Positions 51,063 to 60,467 of a stretch of DNA of 64,000 nucleotides are shown here, piece by piece (position 1 is the first letter of the stretch; every line of letters begins with the position of its first letter). Origin of the DNA: VRUE01 sp963702705 (lineage in GTDB: Bacteria > Actinomycetota > Thermoleophilia > Solirubrobacterales > 70-9); the NCBI GenBank assembly GCA_963702705.1, contig CAVPDR010000002.1, forward strand, positions 1,054,001 to 1,118,000, read 5' to 3'. The notes under the pieces are model-generated. The model was not told the origin of the DNA. It did not search any database and was given only the letters and a program-made list of their open reading frames with translations. The translations under genes and the position numbers were made by a program.

Positions 51063-51920
51063 ATGAGCCGAGAAACCGCACCGACCCCGATCGACGTCGT
51101 CATCGTCAACTGGAACACGGCGGAGGCCGCGATCGAGGCCGCTGAGGCCTACCTGCGGTCCGATTCCGTCGAGGCGCGAGTGACCGTGGCCGACAACGCC
51201 TCCCAGCCCGAGCAGCGCCGCCTGCTGCAGGAGCGCTGCCCCGCGCAGGCCCGGCTCGTCCTGCACGACGAGAATCTCGGCTACGGACGAGCGGTCAATC
51301 TGGCGCTTCGCGACGGAACCGCCGAGCTGGTCTGCGTCAGCAACGCCGACGTCCTCCCCGAGCCCAGGGCGCTGGCGACACTTGCGGCGGTCGTCGAAGC
51401 GGAGGCGCGAGCGGGGATGGTCGGCCCTGCCTTCGGCGGCAAAACCGACCGCTACCACTCGCGGCTGCCGACAGGGTTGACGATGCTGGGGCGCATCTTC
51501 GCCGGCACGTTCTCCCGCGGTCCCGTCCCCCCACCGGCGCCCGGAGAGGTGAAGGAGGTCGGCCAGCCATCGGGAGCCTGCTTCCTGATGCGCCGCGACA
51601 CCTGGGAGGCCATGCAGGGTTTCGACGACGGCTTCTTCCTCTGGTATGAGGACGTGGACCTGGCCAAACGGCTGCACGACCAGGGCTACCGCAATCTCGT
51701 CGTTGGGTCGGCGCGGGTCGGGCACGTCGGCGCGGGCTCCTTCGCCCAGGTCGATCGCCCGCGCCAGCGTGCGATCCGGCTCAGATCGGTCGAGCGCTAC
51801 ATCGACAAGCACCACCCGCGGCTCTCGACCTTTACGCCGCTGCTGCTTCGCCTCTCGACCCACCTCAGGGCGACGGCCCCGATGACACCGGGGCCTCGGC
51901 CTGAGGCGTCGGGGGACTGA
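51063..51920 (+). CDS. Family-2 glycosyltransferase
   Basis: The 285-residue GT-A enzyme opens IDVVIVNWNTAEAAIEAAEA, a typical rhamnosyltransferase start. TVADNASQPEQRRLLQERCP and HDENLGYGRAVNLALRDG follow, with VCVSNADVLPEP as the NxD site. QPSGACFLMRRDTWEAMQGF and DGFFLWYEDVDLAKRLHDQG complete it. ATG at 51063 starts the family match exactly. One base separates its stop from the next start. Sugar donor unknown. Confidence 0.9.
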   Translation: MSRETAPTPIDVVIVNWNTAEAAIEAAEAYLRSDSVEARVTVADNASQPEQRRLLQERCPAQARLVLHDENLGYGRAVNLALRDGTAELVCVSNADVLPEPRALATLAAVVEAEARAGMVGPAFGGKTDRYHSRLPTGLTMLGRIFAGTFSRGPVPPPAPGEVKEVGQPSGACFLMRRDTWEAMQGFDDGFFLWYEDVDLAKRLHDQGYRNLVVGSARVGHVGAGSFAQVDRPRQRAIRLRSVERYIDKHHPRLSTFTPLLLRLSTHLRATAPMTPGPRPEASGD

Positions 51921-51921
51921 C

Positions 51922-52893
51922 GTGGATCGCCTCAGGGCCGCCTTCCAGGGCCGCAAGGGCGCCGTCTTGTCGGTCTCGCTGATCGTCTGGGCGCTGGCAC
52001 TGTTCGACTTGACCCTGCTGCCAAGAGTGTCCTCGCTATACCTCGGGACGCTGCCGGCGAAGCGGATCGCCGGCGTGACGGTGACGCCGGCGTCGGTGCT
52101 GCTGACCAGTACCGACCCGACCGGGCCGGCCAACCTCTGGGTTCTCAGCCGTAGCGATGCCGCAACCCGGATCGTCGGAGTGCAGCTGTCACCCTGGCAT
52201 CACCGCCTGGGTGCGAGGACCAAGCCTCCCGCCGTCCGCATGCGCGCGACACTGCCTCCTTTGGACGGGAGGCCGGTAGACGTCGAAACATGGCCAGGCG
52301 CTGGACCCGCGCTCTTCACCGTCTCCTCCTCGCGCCGGTCGCCGACGCTGCGACTCATCTCGCTGCGAACCGGGCGACCCCTGCTCGAATCCACGGTCCC
52401 ACTCCCACTCCAAGAGAGCGACCTCAGGGACTTCTTCGTCGCCCGCTGGTCCGGGCCCCGCCCCGACCTCGTCGTGATCGACCGCAACGTGAACCGGCGC
52501 AAGCCCTTGAGTCCTCGTCTCTGGGTGATCCGGATCTACTCGGGTGAGTCGGGCTTCAAGAAGCTCATCCTCCAAAGCTCGATCAAGAAATCGATATCGA
52601 AGCAACTCTCCCAACGCAACTGGTGGCTGGACATCGGCGTCCGCCGGCCGCCGAAGCCGAGCCTCGTCCTGGTGACAAGAGGGAAGCAAACGGGCACGGG
52701 ACAAACAGAGGTGCACACCCTCTCCGGACATTCCAGATTCCATCGCTTCACCCTCCACACCGGCACGGAACTTCCCGAACGGGACAGCTTGACCCAGCGC
52801 TTCGTCTTCCAGTCGGAACGGAAAGGCGGCACGGTGCTCATGGCGCGGATCCGGGACGGTCGTCTGGGCCTGGTGCCCGTGCCGCTTCCCTGA
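51922..52893 (+). CDS. Hypothetical protein with one N-terminal membrane helix
   Basis: The 323-residue protein of unknown family starts at GTG 51922, directly after the glycosyltransferase stop. One membrane segment (VLSVSLIVWALALFDLTLLP) near residue 15-35 anchors it, with the rest probably outside. The body is a series of beta strands (VTVTPASVLLTSTDPTGPAN, LWVLSRSDAATRIVGVQLSP, PDLVVIDRNVNRRK) that could form a propeller-like or beta-sandwich domain. No catalytic residues are recognisable. Its place in the locus suggests a role in polysaccharide assembly or attachment. Confidence 0.72.
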   Translation: MDRLRAAFQGRKGAVLSVSLIVWALALFDLTLLPRVSSLYLGTLPAKRIAGVTVTPASVLLTSTDPTGPANLWVLSRSDAATRIVGVQLSPWHHRLGARTKPPAVRMRATLPPLDGRPVDVETWPGAGPALFTVSSSRRSPTLRLISLRTGRPLLESTVPLPLQESDLRDFFVARWSGPRPDLVVIDRNVNRRKPLSPRLWVIRIYSGESGFKKLILQSSIKKSISKQLSQRNWWLDIGVRRPPKPSLVLVTRGKQTGTGQTEVHTLSGHSRFHRFTLHTGTELPERDSLTQRFVFQSERKGGTVLMARIRDGRLGLVPVPLP

Positions 52894-52894
52894 G

Positions 52895-54202
52895 CTAACC
52901 GGCCGGATCGGCGCGAGCGACCAACGAAAGGCCGATCGCGACGCAGAGCATGCCGAAGCTCGACAGCAGGTAGGGGTTGGTGGCGCTGGCGACCAGGATC
53001 CCGAGGATCGCCATCGCGCCCGCCAGCGGCGGCGCCCGCAGCGCGCCCGTCGTGGCATCTCGCAAGCCGCGGCGAACGGCCGCCAGGGGCAGGGCGAGAA
53101 CGGCGAGCAACCCGAGCACCCCCATCTGGAAGAGCAGCTGCAGGTAGGTCAGCTCGTATGACCAGGGCGCCGCCGGATCTCGCACGAAGCGCGGGTGCAC
53201 GACCGCGCCGAGACCATCGCCGAACACCGGGTTCTGCTTGAAGGCGTGCCACAGCTTGGGCGCCTGCTGTTCTCGCTGGCCCGCCGAGTTGTCGGCGAGA
53301 AAAGACGGGCGGGGCAGAGTGCCGAAGAGCATCGCCACTCCGACCACGACCCCGAGCACCGCCAGGCCCGCGGTCGCGCGCAGCACGAGTCGCCGCCGGC
53401 CCGCATCGAAATCGCTCCAGAGCACGGCCAGCAGGACGCCGGCGCAGACGATCGACATGCCGAGCCAGATGCCCCGTGTGTGCGAGAGGTAGGTGCCGGC
53501 AATCAGCAGCGCCAGGCCACCGGTCCTCATCCGCGAGGGGCCCAGCGAGGCCAGCTCGGCGAGCAGCAGCGCGGTGCCGGCGATGAAGAGGACCTGGTTT
53601 CCGATGAAGACGCGGAAGCCGCCGGCGTTGGCCCCGAAGACCCCCTTGAAGATGAGGAAGCTGGGGGTATTGCCGGGAGATCCGATCAGGTAGTGCGAGA
53701 AGAAGAGAAGGACCGTCACCCCGCAGAGGGCCAGCACCGGCAGCAGCCAGACCTGGACGCCGCGCCCACCGTACAGCCGGCGCGCGTCCAGAAGTGGGAA
53801 GTAGAGCAGCAGGTAGACGAAGCGACTGGCCTCCTGCATCGTCCAGGTCAGGCCGTGGGTGCCGGCCGAGTCCCCCCCGATCGCCTGCACCGCGCCCACG
53901 AGCGCCCAGAGCACCGGGATCGCGATCGCGAAGAGCAGCACCGGGACGGCGAACTGGTACTCGCGAAGCGCCCGATGACGTCCGACCTGCCACCACCAGG
54001 CCACGATCGCCCCCGCAACGAGGAACAGCTTGAGCGGCACCGGCCCGAGATAGGTGTCGTCCGTGAACAGCGTGATGTATGCGATCAGAACCGCGACTGC
54101 GACGATCCAGGCAGGCAGGCCCAAGGCGGACCGGGCAGGCCGAGGCGCCGAGGGCGCCCCCCGTTCAACCGTCCCTTGCTTCAATGCGTTGTCCATGGCC
54201 AC
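52895..54202 (-). CDS. O-antigen ligase-like membrane protein
   Basis: The 435-residue protein has about eleven membrane helices and a large outside loop (PRPSFLADNSAGQREQQAPK, then LWHAFKQNPVFGDGLGAVVH). Wzy/WaaL ligases carry their Arg/His/Gly-rich acceptor site there; the GDGLG and SYELTYLQLLFQMG segments fit the family. It would join lipid-linked glycan to an acceptor outside the membrane. This is the second such protein in the locus, without the TPR tail of the one at 40678. Convergent with the hypothetical gene, and divergent from the flippase with a 72-base spacer. Confidence 0.82.
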   Translation of the reverse strand: MAMDNALKQGTVERGAPSAPRPARSALGLPAWIVAVAVLIAYITLFTDDTYLGPVPLKLFLVAGAIVAWWWQVGRHRALREYQFAVPVLLFAIAIPVLWALVGAVQAIGGDSAGTHGLTWTMQEASRFVYLLLYFPLLDARRLYGGRGVQVWLLPVLALCGVTVLLFFSHYLIGSPGNTPSFLIFKGVFGANAGGFRVFIGNQVLFIAGTALLLAELASLGPSRMRTGGLALLIAGTYLSHTRGIWLGMSIVCAGVLLAVLWSDFDAGRRRLVLRATAGLAVLGVVVGVAMLFGTLPRPSFLADNSAGQREQQAPKLWHAFKQNPVFGDGLGAVVHPRFVRDPAAPWSYELTYLQLLFQMGVLGLLAVLALPLAAVRRGLRDATTGALRAPPLAGAMAILGILVASATNPYLLSSFGMLCVAIGLSLVARADPAG

Positions 54203-54274
54203 CGCCGCCAGACGCTATCGCCTGGAGGCAAGGCCAGACCGAGCGATGATTCGCAATCCAAGCGCGCAAATCCG

Positions 54275-55795
54275 GTGAGCGACGACGACCGCCTCCACCC
54301 GGAGCGCGGCGAGGTGGGTGAGGACCTCGGGGTTGGCTTCGAGGCGGCCGCGCCCCCCGAGCCCGCCGGCTTCGGGGCCTCGGCGGCGCGCGGAGTCGGC
54401 GTCCTGGTCGGCCGAACGCTCGGTCTGCAGCTGCTGACCGCCGGTGTGACCGTCCTCCTGGCCAGGCTGTTGACCCCTGCGGATTACGGGATGTTCGCCC
54501 TGGCGCTGTCGATCCAGATGGCCGGGCAGCGACTGGCGGAACTGGGCCTGCCGTCCGCGCTGATCGGCCAAGAGGCCGAGCCCTCCGCCGAGCAGCAGGC
54601 GGCCGTGGCAGGCGCGATGCTCTCGATCTCGGCGCTGCTGTCGGGGATGCTCTTCGGATTTGCCTTCGCCCTGGCACCGGCGCTCGGCATCGACAGCGAA
54701 GCGCTGCGAGTGGTCGGTGTCGCGGGGCTGGCGATGCCGCTCTACGCCGGCCGGGCGGTGCCGACGGCGTTGATGGAGCGCCACCTTCGCTTTGGGCGCG
54801 TCGCGGTGGTCGAGGCGGCCGACACTCTCACCTTCAACGCGTTCGCCCTCGCCGCCGCCTATGCCGGCCTCGGCGCTTTCAGCCTCTCCGGGGCGGTGCC
54901 GGCGGGCGCGCTTGCGAGCGTGGTTGCCGCCTGGTCCCTGCAGGCGTTCGTGCGCAGGCCGGCCCTGCGCCTGGACCCGCTGCGGCCGCTGTTCAAGTTC
55001 GGGGCGCGGGTCACGCTCGTCTACAGCATCAACATCGGCCGGGAAGTTGGCTTCGTGGCGCTGCTCACCGCGGTGGGCGGCTCGGCGGCGGCCGGCTTCT
55101 ACGCGATGGCCAAGCGCCTGTTCTCGTTTCCGATCGCGCTCGCCGGGGCGATCGCGCGCGTCTCCTTCCCGGCGTTCTCGCGCAGCGGCGGGCAGCGCGC
55201 AAGCCGCGCCGCCGGCGCGGCTCTCTACGCGACCATCGTCGCCGGCCTGCCGCTGGCGCTGGTCGCCGGCGCGGTGCAGCCGCTGATCGGGGTCGTTCTC
55301 GGCGACACCTGGATGCCGACCTCCGACGTCGTCCTCGCCGGCTCGCTCGGAATGATGGTCGCCGCGGGTGCCAACGCGACGATGATCGGCTACTCGCTCG
55401 CGGAGGGGGCGGTGGGTCCCGTCGTCGCGGCGGCAACCGTCGAAACCGTGCTCGCCTGGACCCTCGCGGTGGTGCTCACCGGTCCCCTGGGCGAGACCGG
55501 CATCGGCCTCACCCTCACGGTCTCCAGCCTGGCCGCGATGGTCGTCCTCGCGCTGCGCACCAACCCCACCCTCAGCCGCTCCGTGTTCGCGGTCCTGAAG
55601 ATGTCGCTGATCTCCGGCCTGGCCGTGCTCGCCGCCCAGCTGGCCGGCGTCGAGCAGGACGCGACCGGGCTGGTGCTCGCCCTCTGCATCGTCGCTGCGG
55701 TCTGGCTGCCACTTCAGCTCCTCTTCTTCCGCCGCGAGACAGTCTCGCTTTTCCAGCTCGTCCGACCCCTGCTGCCGGGAGGGGCCTCGGCCTAG
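54275..55795 (+). CDS. Polysaccharide flippase, Wzx/PST type
   Basis: The ~506-residue MATE/MOP-type exporter has about 13-14 membrane helices. Conserved stretches are GVGVLVGRTLGLQLLTAGVT, LLARLLTPADYGMFALALSI (the LxPxDYGxFAL hallmark of lipopolysaccharide exporters), ERHLRFGRVAVVEAADTLTF and LFKFGARVTLVYSINIGREV. It flips the undecaprenyl-linked repeat unit to the outer face. GTG at 54275 precedes a soluble leader of ~30 residues; the much longer open frame upstream is a shadow of the ligase gene and is not used. First gene of a plus-strand run. Confidence 0.88.
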   Translation: MSDDDRLHPERGEVGEDLGVGFEAAAPPEPAGFGASAARGVGVLVGRTLGLQLLTAGVTVLLARLLTPADYGMFALALSIQMAGQRLAELGLPSALIGQEAEPSAEQQAAVAGAMLSISALLSGMLFGFAFALAPALGIDSEALRVVGVAGLAMPLYAGRAVPTALMERHLRFGRVAVVEAADTLTFNAFALAAAYAGLGAFSLSGAVPAGALASVVAAWSLQAFVRRPALRLDPLRPLFKFGARVTLVYSINIGREVGFVALLTAVGGSAAAGFYAMAKRLFSFPIALAGAIARVSFPAFSRSGGQRASRAAGAALYATIVAGLPLALVAGAVQPLIGVVLGDTWMPTSDVVLAGSLGMMVAAGANATMIGYSLAEGAVGPVVAAATVETVLAWTLAVVLTGPLGETGIGLTLTVSSLAAMVVLALRTNPTLSRSVFAVLKMSLISGLAVLAAQLAGVEQDATGLVLALCIVAAVWLPLQLLFFRRETVSLFQLVRPLLPGGASA

Positions 55796-55799
55796 GCGC

Positions 55800-56733
55800 G
55801 TGGAGACGACTGTCTACATACCCACCCTGCGCGCCGGCGAGCGGCTCGCGCAAACGCTCGAGTCGCTGGAAGGGCAGGGGCCGAGGCCCCGGGTCGTGAT
55901 CGCCGACAACAGCGCCGACGGTCTGGGCGCCGAGCTGGTTCGCGATCGCTTCCCCTGGGCGCTGTCGGTCACCTTCGGGGAAAACCTCGGCTTCGGGGCC
56001 GCCCTCAACCGCGCCGTGCGTGAAGTCCCGGGCGACCCGATCGTCTTCCTCAACGACGACGTCTCGGCGGAGTCCGGCTTCATCGCCGGCTTGACCGAGG
56101 CGTTGACGCCCGAGGCGGGAATGGTCGCCGGCGTGCTGCTGAGCGAAGCCGACCCGAACCGAATCGACTCGGCCGGCGTCGTCGCCGACCGCACGCTGCT
56201 CGCCTTCGACCACCTCAACGGCGAACCGGTCGAGGCACTCGGGGTCCGCCACCGACCCCCTGGGACCGACCGGCGGAGCGGCGCTGTACAGGCGCAGCGC
56301 CTTCGAGCAGGTCGGCGGCTTCGACGAGGGGATCTTCCTCTACTACGAGGACCTGGACCTGGCGCTGCGGATGCGACTGGCCGGCTTCACCTGCCGCCTG
56401 GCGCCGGGCGCGAGGGGCATCCACGCGTACTCGGAGACGCTCGGCGCCAATACCGGGCGCAAGTACGCGATGACGGGCTGGAGCCGCGGCTACCTGCTGC
56501 GGGCCTACGGCTTCGGTAGGCGGCCGCTCCTGCTGGCTCGGGCGATCGCGGTAGAGACAGCGATCTGCGTCGGTCAGGTCGTTTTTCATCACACGGCACA
56601 AGGCGCCCGGGCAAGGCTGCGCGGCTGGCGAGCCGGGCGCGGAGTCCCACCACGCTCGACCCCAGAGGGCGGGCTGCTCGACATCTCGGCGCGCGAGGCG
56701 CTCGCCCTGCGCCGACAGCGACATCGAGTGTGA
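55800..56733 (+). CDS. Family-2 glycosyltransferase, one frameshift
   Basis: GTG at 55800, four bases after the flippase, starts METTVYIPTLRAGERLAQTL then VVIADNSADGLGAELVRDRF. FGENLGFGAALNRAVREVPG and PIVFLNDDVSAESG carry the NDD metal site. The rest lies in the next frame (GGAALYRRSAFEQVGGFDEG, then IFLYYEDLDLALRMRLAGFT) with the acceptor ED motif. One extra base near 56246 in a GGGGTCC context explains the break, giving about 311 residues as usual for this GT2 group. A C-terminal extension (RRPLLLARAIAVETAICVGQ) may be a membrane-attachment helix. Confidence 0.85.
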
Positions 56734-56833
56734 GCGCGCCCGGGCGGCGCGACGTTCGACTTCAGGCAGACCTTCAGCCAGGGGTTCGATCAGCTCAGCC
56801 TCGTGTCGGCCCAGCCCAATAGCCTCCCGGCTG

Positions 56834-57477
56834 ATGAACTACGAGCGCCTCTACTCATACCGCTTCCGCGACATCGACCAGGCTGCCCGGTTGCGGGTAT
56901 GGGAGAGATCGCTCCCCACGTCCACGGCCTGATGGACTCGCCGCAGACCGTGCTCGACGCTGCTGCCGGCCGAGGCGAGTTCATCTGCTCGATCCCCGCC
57001 CCTGAACGCTGGGCGGTCGACGAGGTCGCCTATGCCGAGGCCGAGCGCACCGAGGGAGTCAAGTTCGTCACCTCGAAAATCATGGACGCCGAGTTGCCGA
57101 GCGAACACTTCGATGGCGTATTCGCCTCCAACTTCCTCGAGCACCTCTACGACCAGGAGGCGATCTCCCAGTTCCTCGAAAAGATGCGCGAGGCGATGGC
57201 GCCGGGTGGGCGGATTGCGATCATGGGGCCGAACTACCGCTACTGCTCGAAGGAGTACTGGGACTGCGCCGATCACTACGTCGCCCTGACCCACGTGGCA
57301 ATCGCCGAGCATCTCTACGCCGCTGGTTTCGAGCCCCAGCGCATCATCCCGCGCTACCTGCCCTACTCCTTCCGCGGCATCCTGCCTCCCTCGCCGCGCC
57401 TCACCGGCGTCTACCTTCGCACCCCCCTTGCCTGGAAGCTGCTCGGCAAGCAGTTCCTGGTGATCGGGCGCCGCTGA
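56834..57477 (+). CDS. SAM-dependent methyltransferase, class I, one frameshift
   Basis: ATG at 56834 reads MNYERLYSYRFRDIDQAARL then RVWE. The next frame continues IAPHVHGLMDSPQTVLDAAA with GRGEFICSI (SAM-binding motif I). SEHFDGVFASNFLEHLYDQE and RIAIMGPNYRYCSKEYWDCA are the methyltransferase middle strands. The join near 56905 needs either two extra bases or one missing base, and this start matches the family better than a start in the second frame alone. About 214 residues. Sugar-modifying C-methyl or O-methyl transfer is likely from context, but the substrate is unknown. Confidence 0.82.
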
Positions 57478-57481
57478 GACC

Positions 57482-58549
57482 TTGCGCGTCCTGGTGACAG
57501 GGGGCGCCGGCTTCGTCGGGGGCAACCTCGTCGTCGCGCTGGCGGGGCGCCATCCCGACTGGGAGATCGTCGCGCTCGACAACCTGATGCGGCGCGGCTC
57601 GGAGCTGAACCTGCCGCGGCTGCGCGATGCCGGAGCCGAGTTCGTCCACGGCGACGTGCGCGAGCCCGCCGACCTGGTGGCCGCCGGATCCTTCGACGCG
57701 ATGGTCGAGTGCTCTGCGGAGCCCTCGGTCCTGGCCGGTTTCGGAGACCCCTCATACTCGGTGCAGACCAACCTGCTCGGCGCCTTCAACTGCCTCGAGC
57801 GGGCGCGGGCCGAGCAGGCCTTCGTCGTCTTCCTCTCGACCAGCCGCGTTTACCCGGTGGCGCCGCAGCTCGAGTTGAAGCTGGAGGAGGCCGAGACCCG
57901 CTTCGAGCTGAGCGCCTCCCAGCCCGTCGCCGGTGCCGGCCCGGCCGGCATCGCCGAGGACTTTCCACTGGCCGGCGCGCGCACGCTCTACGGCGCGACC
58001 AAGCTCTCGGCCGAGTTGCTGATCGAGGAGTACGCCGACGCCTTTGGCCTGCGAGCGGTGACCAACCGCTGCGGCGTCATTGCCGGCTCCTGGCAAATGG
58101 GCAAGGTCGACCAGGGGGTCTTCTCCTGGTGGCTGCTCAGCCATCGCTTCGGCCGGCCGCTCAGCTATATCGGCTACGGCGGCTCCGGCAAGCAGGTGCG
58201 CGACCTGCTCCACATCGACGACCTAGTTGACCTGGTAGATGAGCAGCTCGGCGACCCGAAGCGCTGGAGCGGCGTCACAGCCAACGCCGGCGGCGGCCGG
58301 GATTGCAGTCTTTCGCTACTGGAGACGACCGAGATCTGCCGCGAGCTGACCGGCAACGAGGTGCCGATCGGGGTCGAGCTCGAGACCCGGCCCGGCGACG
58401 TGCCGGTCTACCTCAGCGACTGCTCGCGCCTGCATTCTCTAACCTCGTGGCGCCCTCGCCGCGGGCCACGCGACGTGCTCGCCGACTTGCTTGAGTGGTC
58501 GGCAGCGCACGAGGACTCGTTGCGTGCCGCGCTGGGTTTCGAGCGATAG
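57482..58549 (+). CDS. NAD-dependent sugar-nucleotide epimerase/dehydratase, CDP-paratose epimerase-like
   Basis: The 355-residue extended SDR opens RVLVTGGAGFVGGNLVVALA. FDAMVECSAEPSVLAGFGDP matches the CDP-paratose 2-epimerase substrate loop. FLSTSRVYPVAPQLELKLEE and ARTLYGATKLSAELLIEEYA supply Ser and YxxxK. CGVIAGSWQMGKVDQGVFSW and YGGSGKQVRDLLHIDDLVDL complete the epimerase family. It acts on an NDP-sugar in the cytoplasm. TTG at 57482 is four bases after the methyltransferase stop; no ATG fits. Paired with a related enzyme immediately downstream. Confidence 0.88.
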   Translation: MRVLVTGGAGFVGGNLVVALAGRHPDWEIVALDNLMRRGSELNLPRLRDAGAEFVHGDVREPADLVAAGSFDAMVECSAEPSVLAGFGDPSYSVQTNLLGAFNCLERARAEQAFVVFLSTSRVYPVAPQLELKLEEAETRFELSASQPVAGAGPAGIAEDFPLAGARTLYGATKLSAELLIEEYADAFGLRAVTNRCGVIAGSWQMGKVDQGVFSWWLLSHRFGRPLSYIGYGGSGKQVRDLLHIDDLVDLVDEQLGDPKRWSGVTANAGGGRDCSLSLLETTEICRELTGNEVPIGVELETRPGDVPVYLSDCSRLHSLTSWRPRRGPRDVLADLLEWSAAHEDSLRAALGFER

Positions 58550-58570
58550 CCGAAAGGGGACACTGCAACG

Positions 58571-59645
58571 ATGCCGAAGGCGATAGTCACAGGATCCGGA
58601 GGCCTGATCGGCTCCGAGTCGGCGGCCCGCCTGGTCGAGGCCGGATACGACGTGATTGGGATCGAGAACGACACCCGCGGGGTCCTCTTCGGTCCCTCGG
58701 CATCGACTGCATCGGTAACTGAGCGGCTCAATCGCGAGCTCGAAGACCTTCCGCACCGCCGACCTCGACATCCGCGACGCCGAGGGGATCGATCGCGTCT
58801 TCGCCGAGAGCGCCAAGGAGATCGAGCTCGTCATCCACACCGCCGCGCAACCCTCGCATGACTGGGCGGCGAGCGACCCCCAGGCCGACTTCGGCATCAA
58901 CGCAAACGGAACGCTCAACCTGCTCGAGGCGACCCGGCAGCACTGCCCCGAGGCGACGTTCATCTTCACCTCGACCAACAAGGTCTACGGCGACCGGCCC
59001 AATTACCTGCCGCTGGAAGAGCAGGAGACGCGGCTCGAGCTGCCCGCGGACCACGAATGGTTCGGCGGCATCGACACCACAATGTCGATCGACTCCACCC
59101 TGCACTCGCTGTTCGGTGCCTCCAAGGCGGCGGCGGATCTCCTGGTCCAGGAGTACGGCCGCTACTTCGACATGCCGACGGTCTGCTTCCGCGGTGGCTG
59201 TCTCACCGGCCCCAACCACGCCGGCGCCCAGCTGCACGGCTTCCTCGCCTACCTGATGAAGTGCACCGTCACCGGCGACCCCTACACCGTCTTCGGCTAC
59301 GAGGGCAAGCAGGTGCGCGACAACGTGCACAGCGCCGATCTGGTTGACGCCTTCCTGGTCTTTCACGCCCAGCCGAAGGCGGCTGCTGTGTACAACATCG
59401 GCGGCGGCCGCGGCAACGCCTGCTCGATGCTGGAGGCGATCTCGCTGTGCCAGCGAATTGCCGGGCGCGAGCTGAAGTGGGAGATGAGCGGAGAGGCCCG
59501 AATCGGCGACCACCGCTGGTGGATCAGCGACCTCGACGAGTTCGGCTCCCAATACGGCGGCTGGCGGCCGCGGCGTGACCTGGAGACGATCCTGCGCGAG
59601 ATCTACGAAGCCAACGCCGAGCGCTGGGCTTCCGCACCGGCATGA
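58571..59645 (+). CDS. NAD-dependent sugar-nucleotide epimerase, one frameshift
   Basis: ATG at 58571 reads PKAIVTGSGGLIGSESAARL then VEAGYDVIGIENDTRGVLFG. The next frame continues ADLDIRDAEGIDRVFAESAK, ELVIHTAAQPSHDWAASDPQ and FIFTSTNKVYGDRPNYLPLE. LFGASKAAADLLVQEYGRYF and YEGKQVRDNVHSADLVDAFL follow. This is the CDP-paratose/tyvelose epimerase group, with TAAQPSHD as in CDP-tyvelose epimerase. One extra base near 58748 breaks the frame. About 357 residues. Its last base overlaps the following glycosyltransferase start (ATGA). Confidence 0.87.
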
Positions 59646-60463
59646 AGCTCTCGCTGGTCATCCCCGCCCACAACGAGGAGGAGACGGTCGCGGAGACCGT
59701 CGAGGGCATCGTCTCAACGCTGACCCGCGAGGAGATCGACCACGAGGTGATCGTCGTCGACGATTCCAGCACTGACGGCACGGCTGCCGTGGTCGAGCGG
59801 ATCGCCGCCGAGCATCCACAGGTCCGCTGCCTGCCCTCGCCTTACGAAAATGGCTTCGGCTTCGCCGTACGAGCCGGCCTCGAGGCCTTCGAGGGGGACG
59901 CGGTGGCGATTGTGATGGCCGACGGCTCCGACAGCCCCGAGGACATCGTCTCCTACCAGCGCCTGCTCGAAGAGGGCTACGAGTGCGCCTTTGGCTCTCG
60001 CTTCGTCCACGGTGCGACCGTGCTCGACTACCCGCGCTCGAAGCTGGTCATGAACCGGGTCGTCAACTTCGGCATCCGCGTCCTCTTCCGCCACGGCTAC
60101 AACGACACGACCAACGCCTTCAAGGCCTACCGCCGGGACGTGATCGAGAACGTCCAGCCCTTCCTCTCCCACCACTTCAACCTCACGGTCGAGCTGCCGT
60201 TGAAGGCGGTCGTGCGTGGCTACAGCTACGGGATCGTGCCGATCTCCTGGACCAACCGCAAGGCCGGCACCTCAAAGCTCCGCCTCAACGAGATGGGCAG
60301 CCGCTACCTCTTCATCGTCCTCTACGTCTTCCTTGAGCACCACCTCAGTCGCGGCGACTACCGGCGCGACGGCACACCCGCAGCCCGGCCGCGCGGCACA
60401 TGGCGCGCTGGCCGCGGGCGCACCGCGCGGACCCGGTCGACCGACCGGGCCGGCGGCAGCTAA
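59642..60463 (+). CDS. Family-2 glycosyltransferase, dolichol-phosphate-mannose-synthase-like
   Basis: The 273-residue enzyme opens KLSLVIPAHNEEETVAETVE, with VIVVDDSSTDGTAAVVERIA. AIVMADGSDSPEDIVSYQRL carries the metal site of DPM1-like transferases, and LVMNRVVNFGIRVLFRHGYN and SYGIVPISWTNRKAGTSKLR match them. It transfers a sugar from a nucleotide donor to polyprenyl phosphate, making lipid-linked monosaccharides used outside the membrane. The glycosyltransferase-like membrane protein at 60468 may use that product. The last ~35 residues are an Arg/Gly-rich tail of no known function. Confidence 0.88.
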   Translation: MKLSLVIPAHNEEETVAETVEGIVSTLTREEIDHEVIVVDDSSTDGTAAVVERIAAEHPQVRCLPSPYENGFGFAVRAGLEAFEGDAVAIVMADGSDSPEDIVSYQRLLEEGYECAFGSRFVHGATVLDYPRSKLVMNRVVNFGIRVLFRHGYNDTTNAFKAYRRDVIENVQPFLSHHFNLTVELPLKAVVRGYSYGIVPISWTNRKAGTSKLRLNEMGSRYLFIVLYVFLEHHLSRGDYRRDGTPAARPRGTWRAGRGRTARTRSTDRAGGS

Positions 60464-60467
60464 CCCA

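Noticed and set aside
53195..54274. Long upstream extension of the flippase frame
   Set aside because: It runs antisense through the ligase gene; only the part from 54275 has membrane-protein features.
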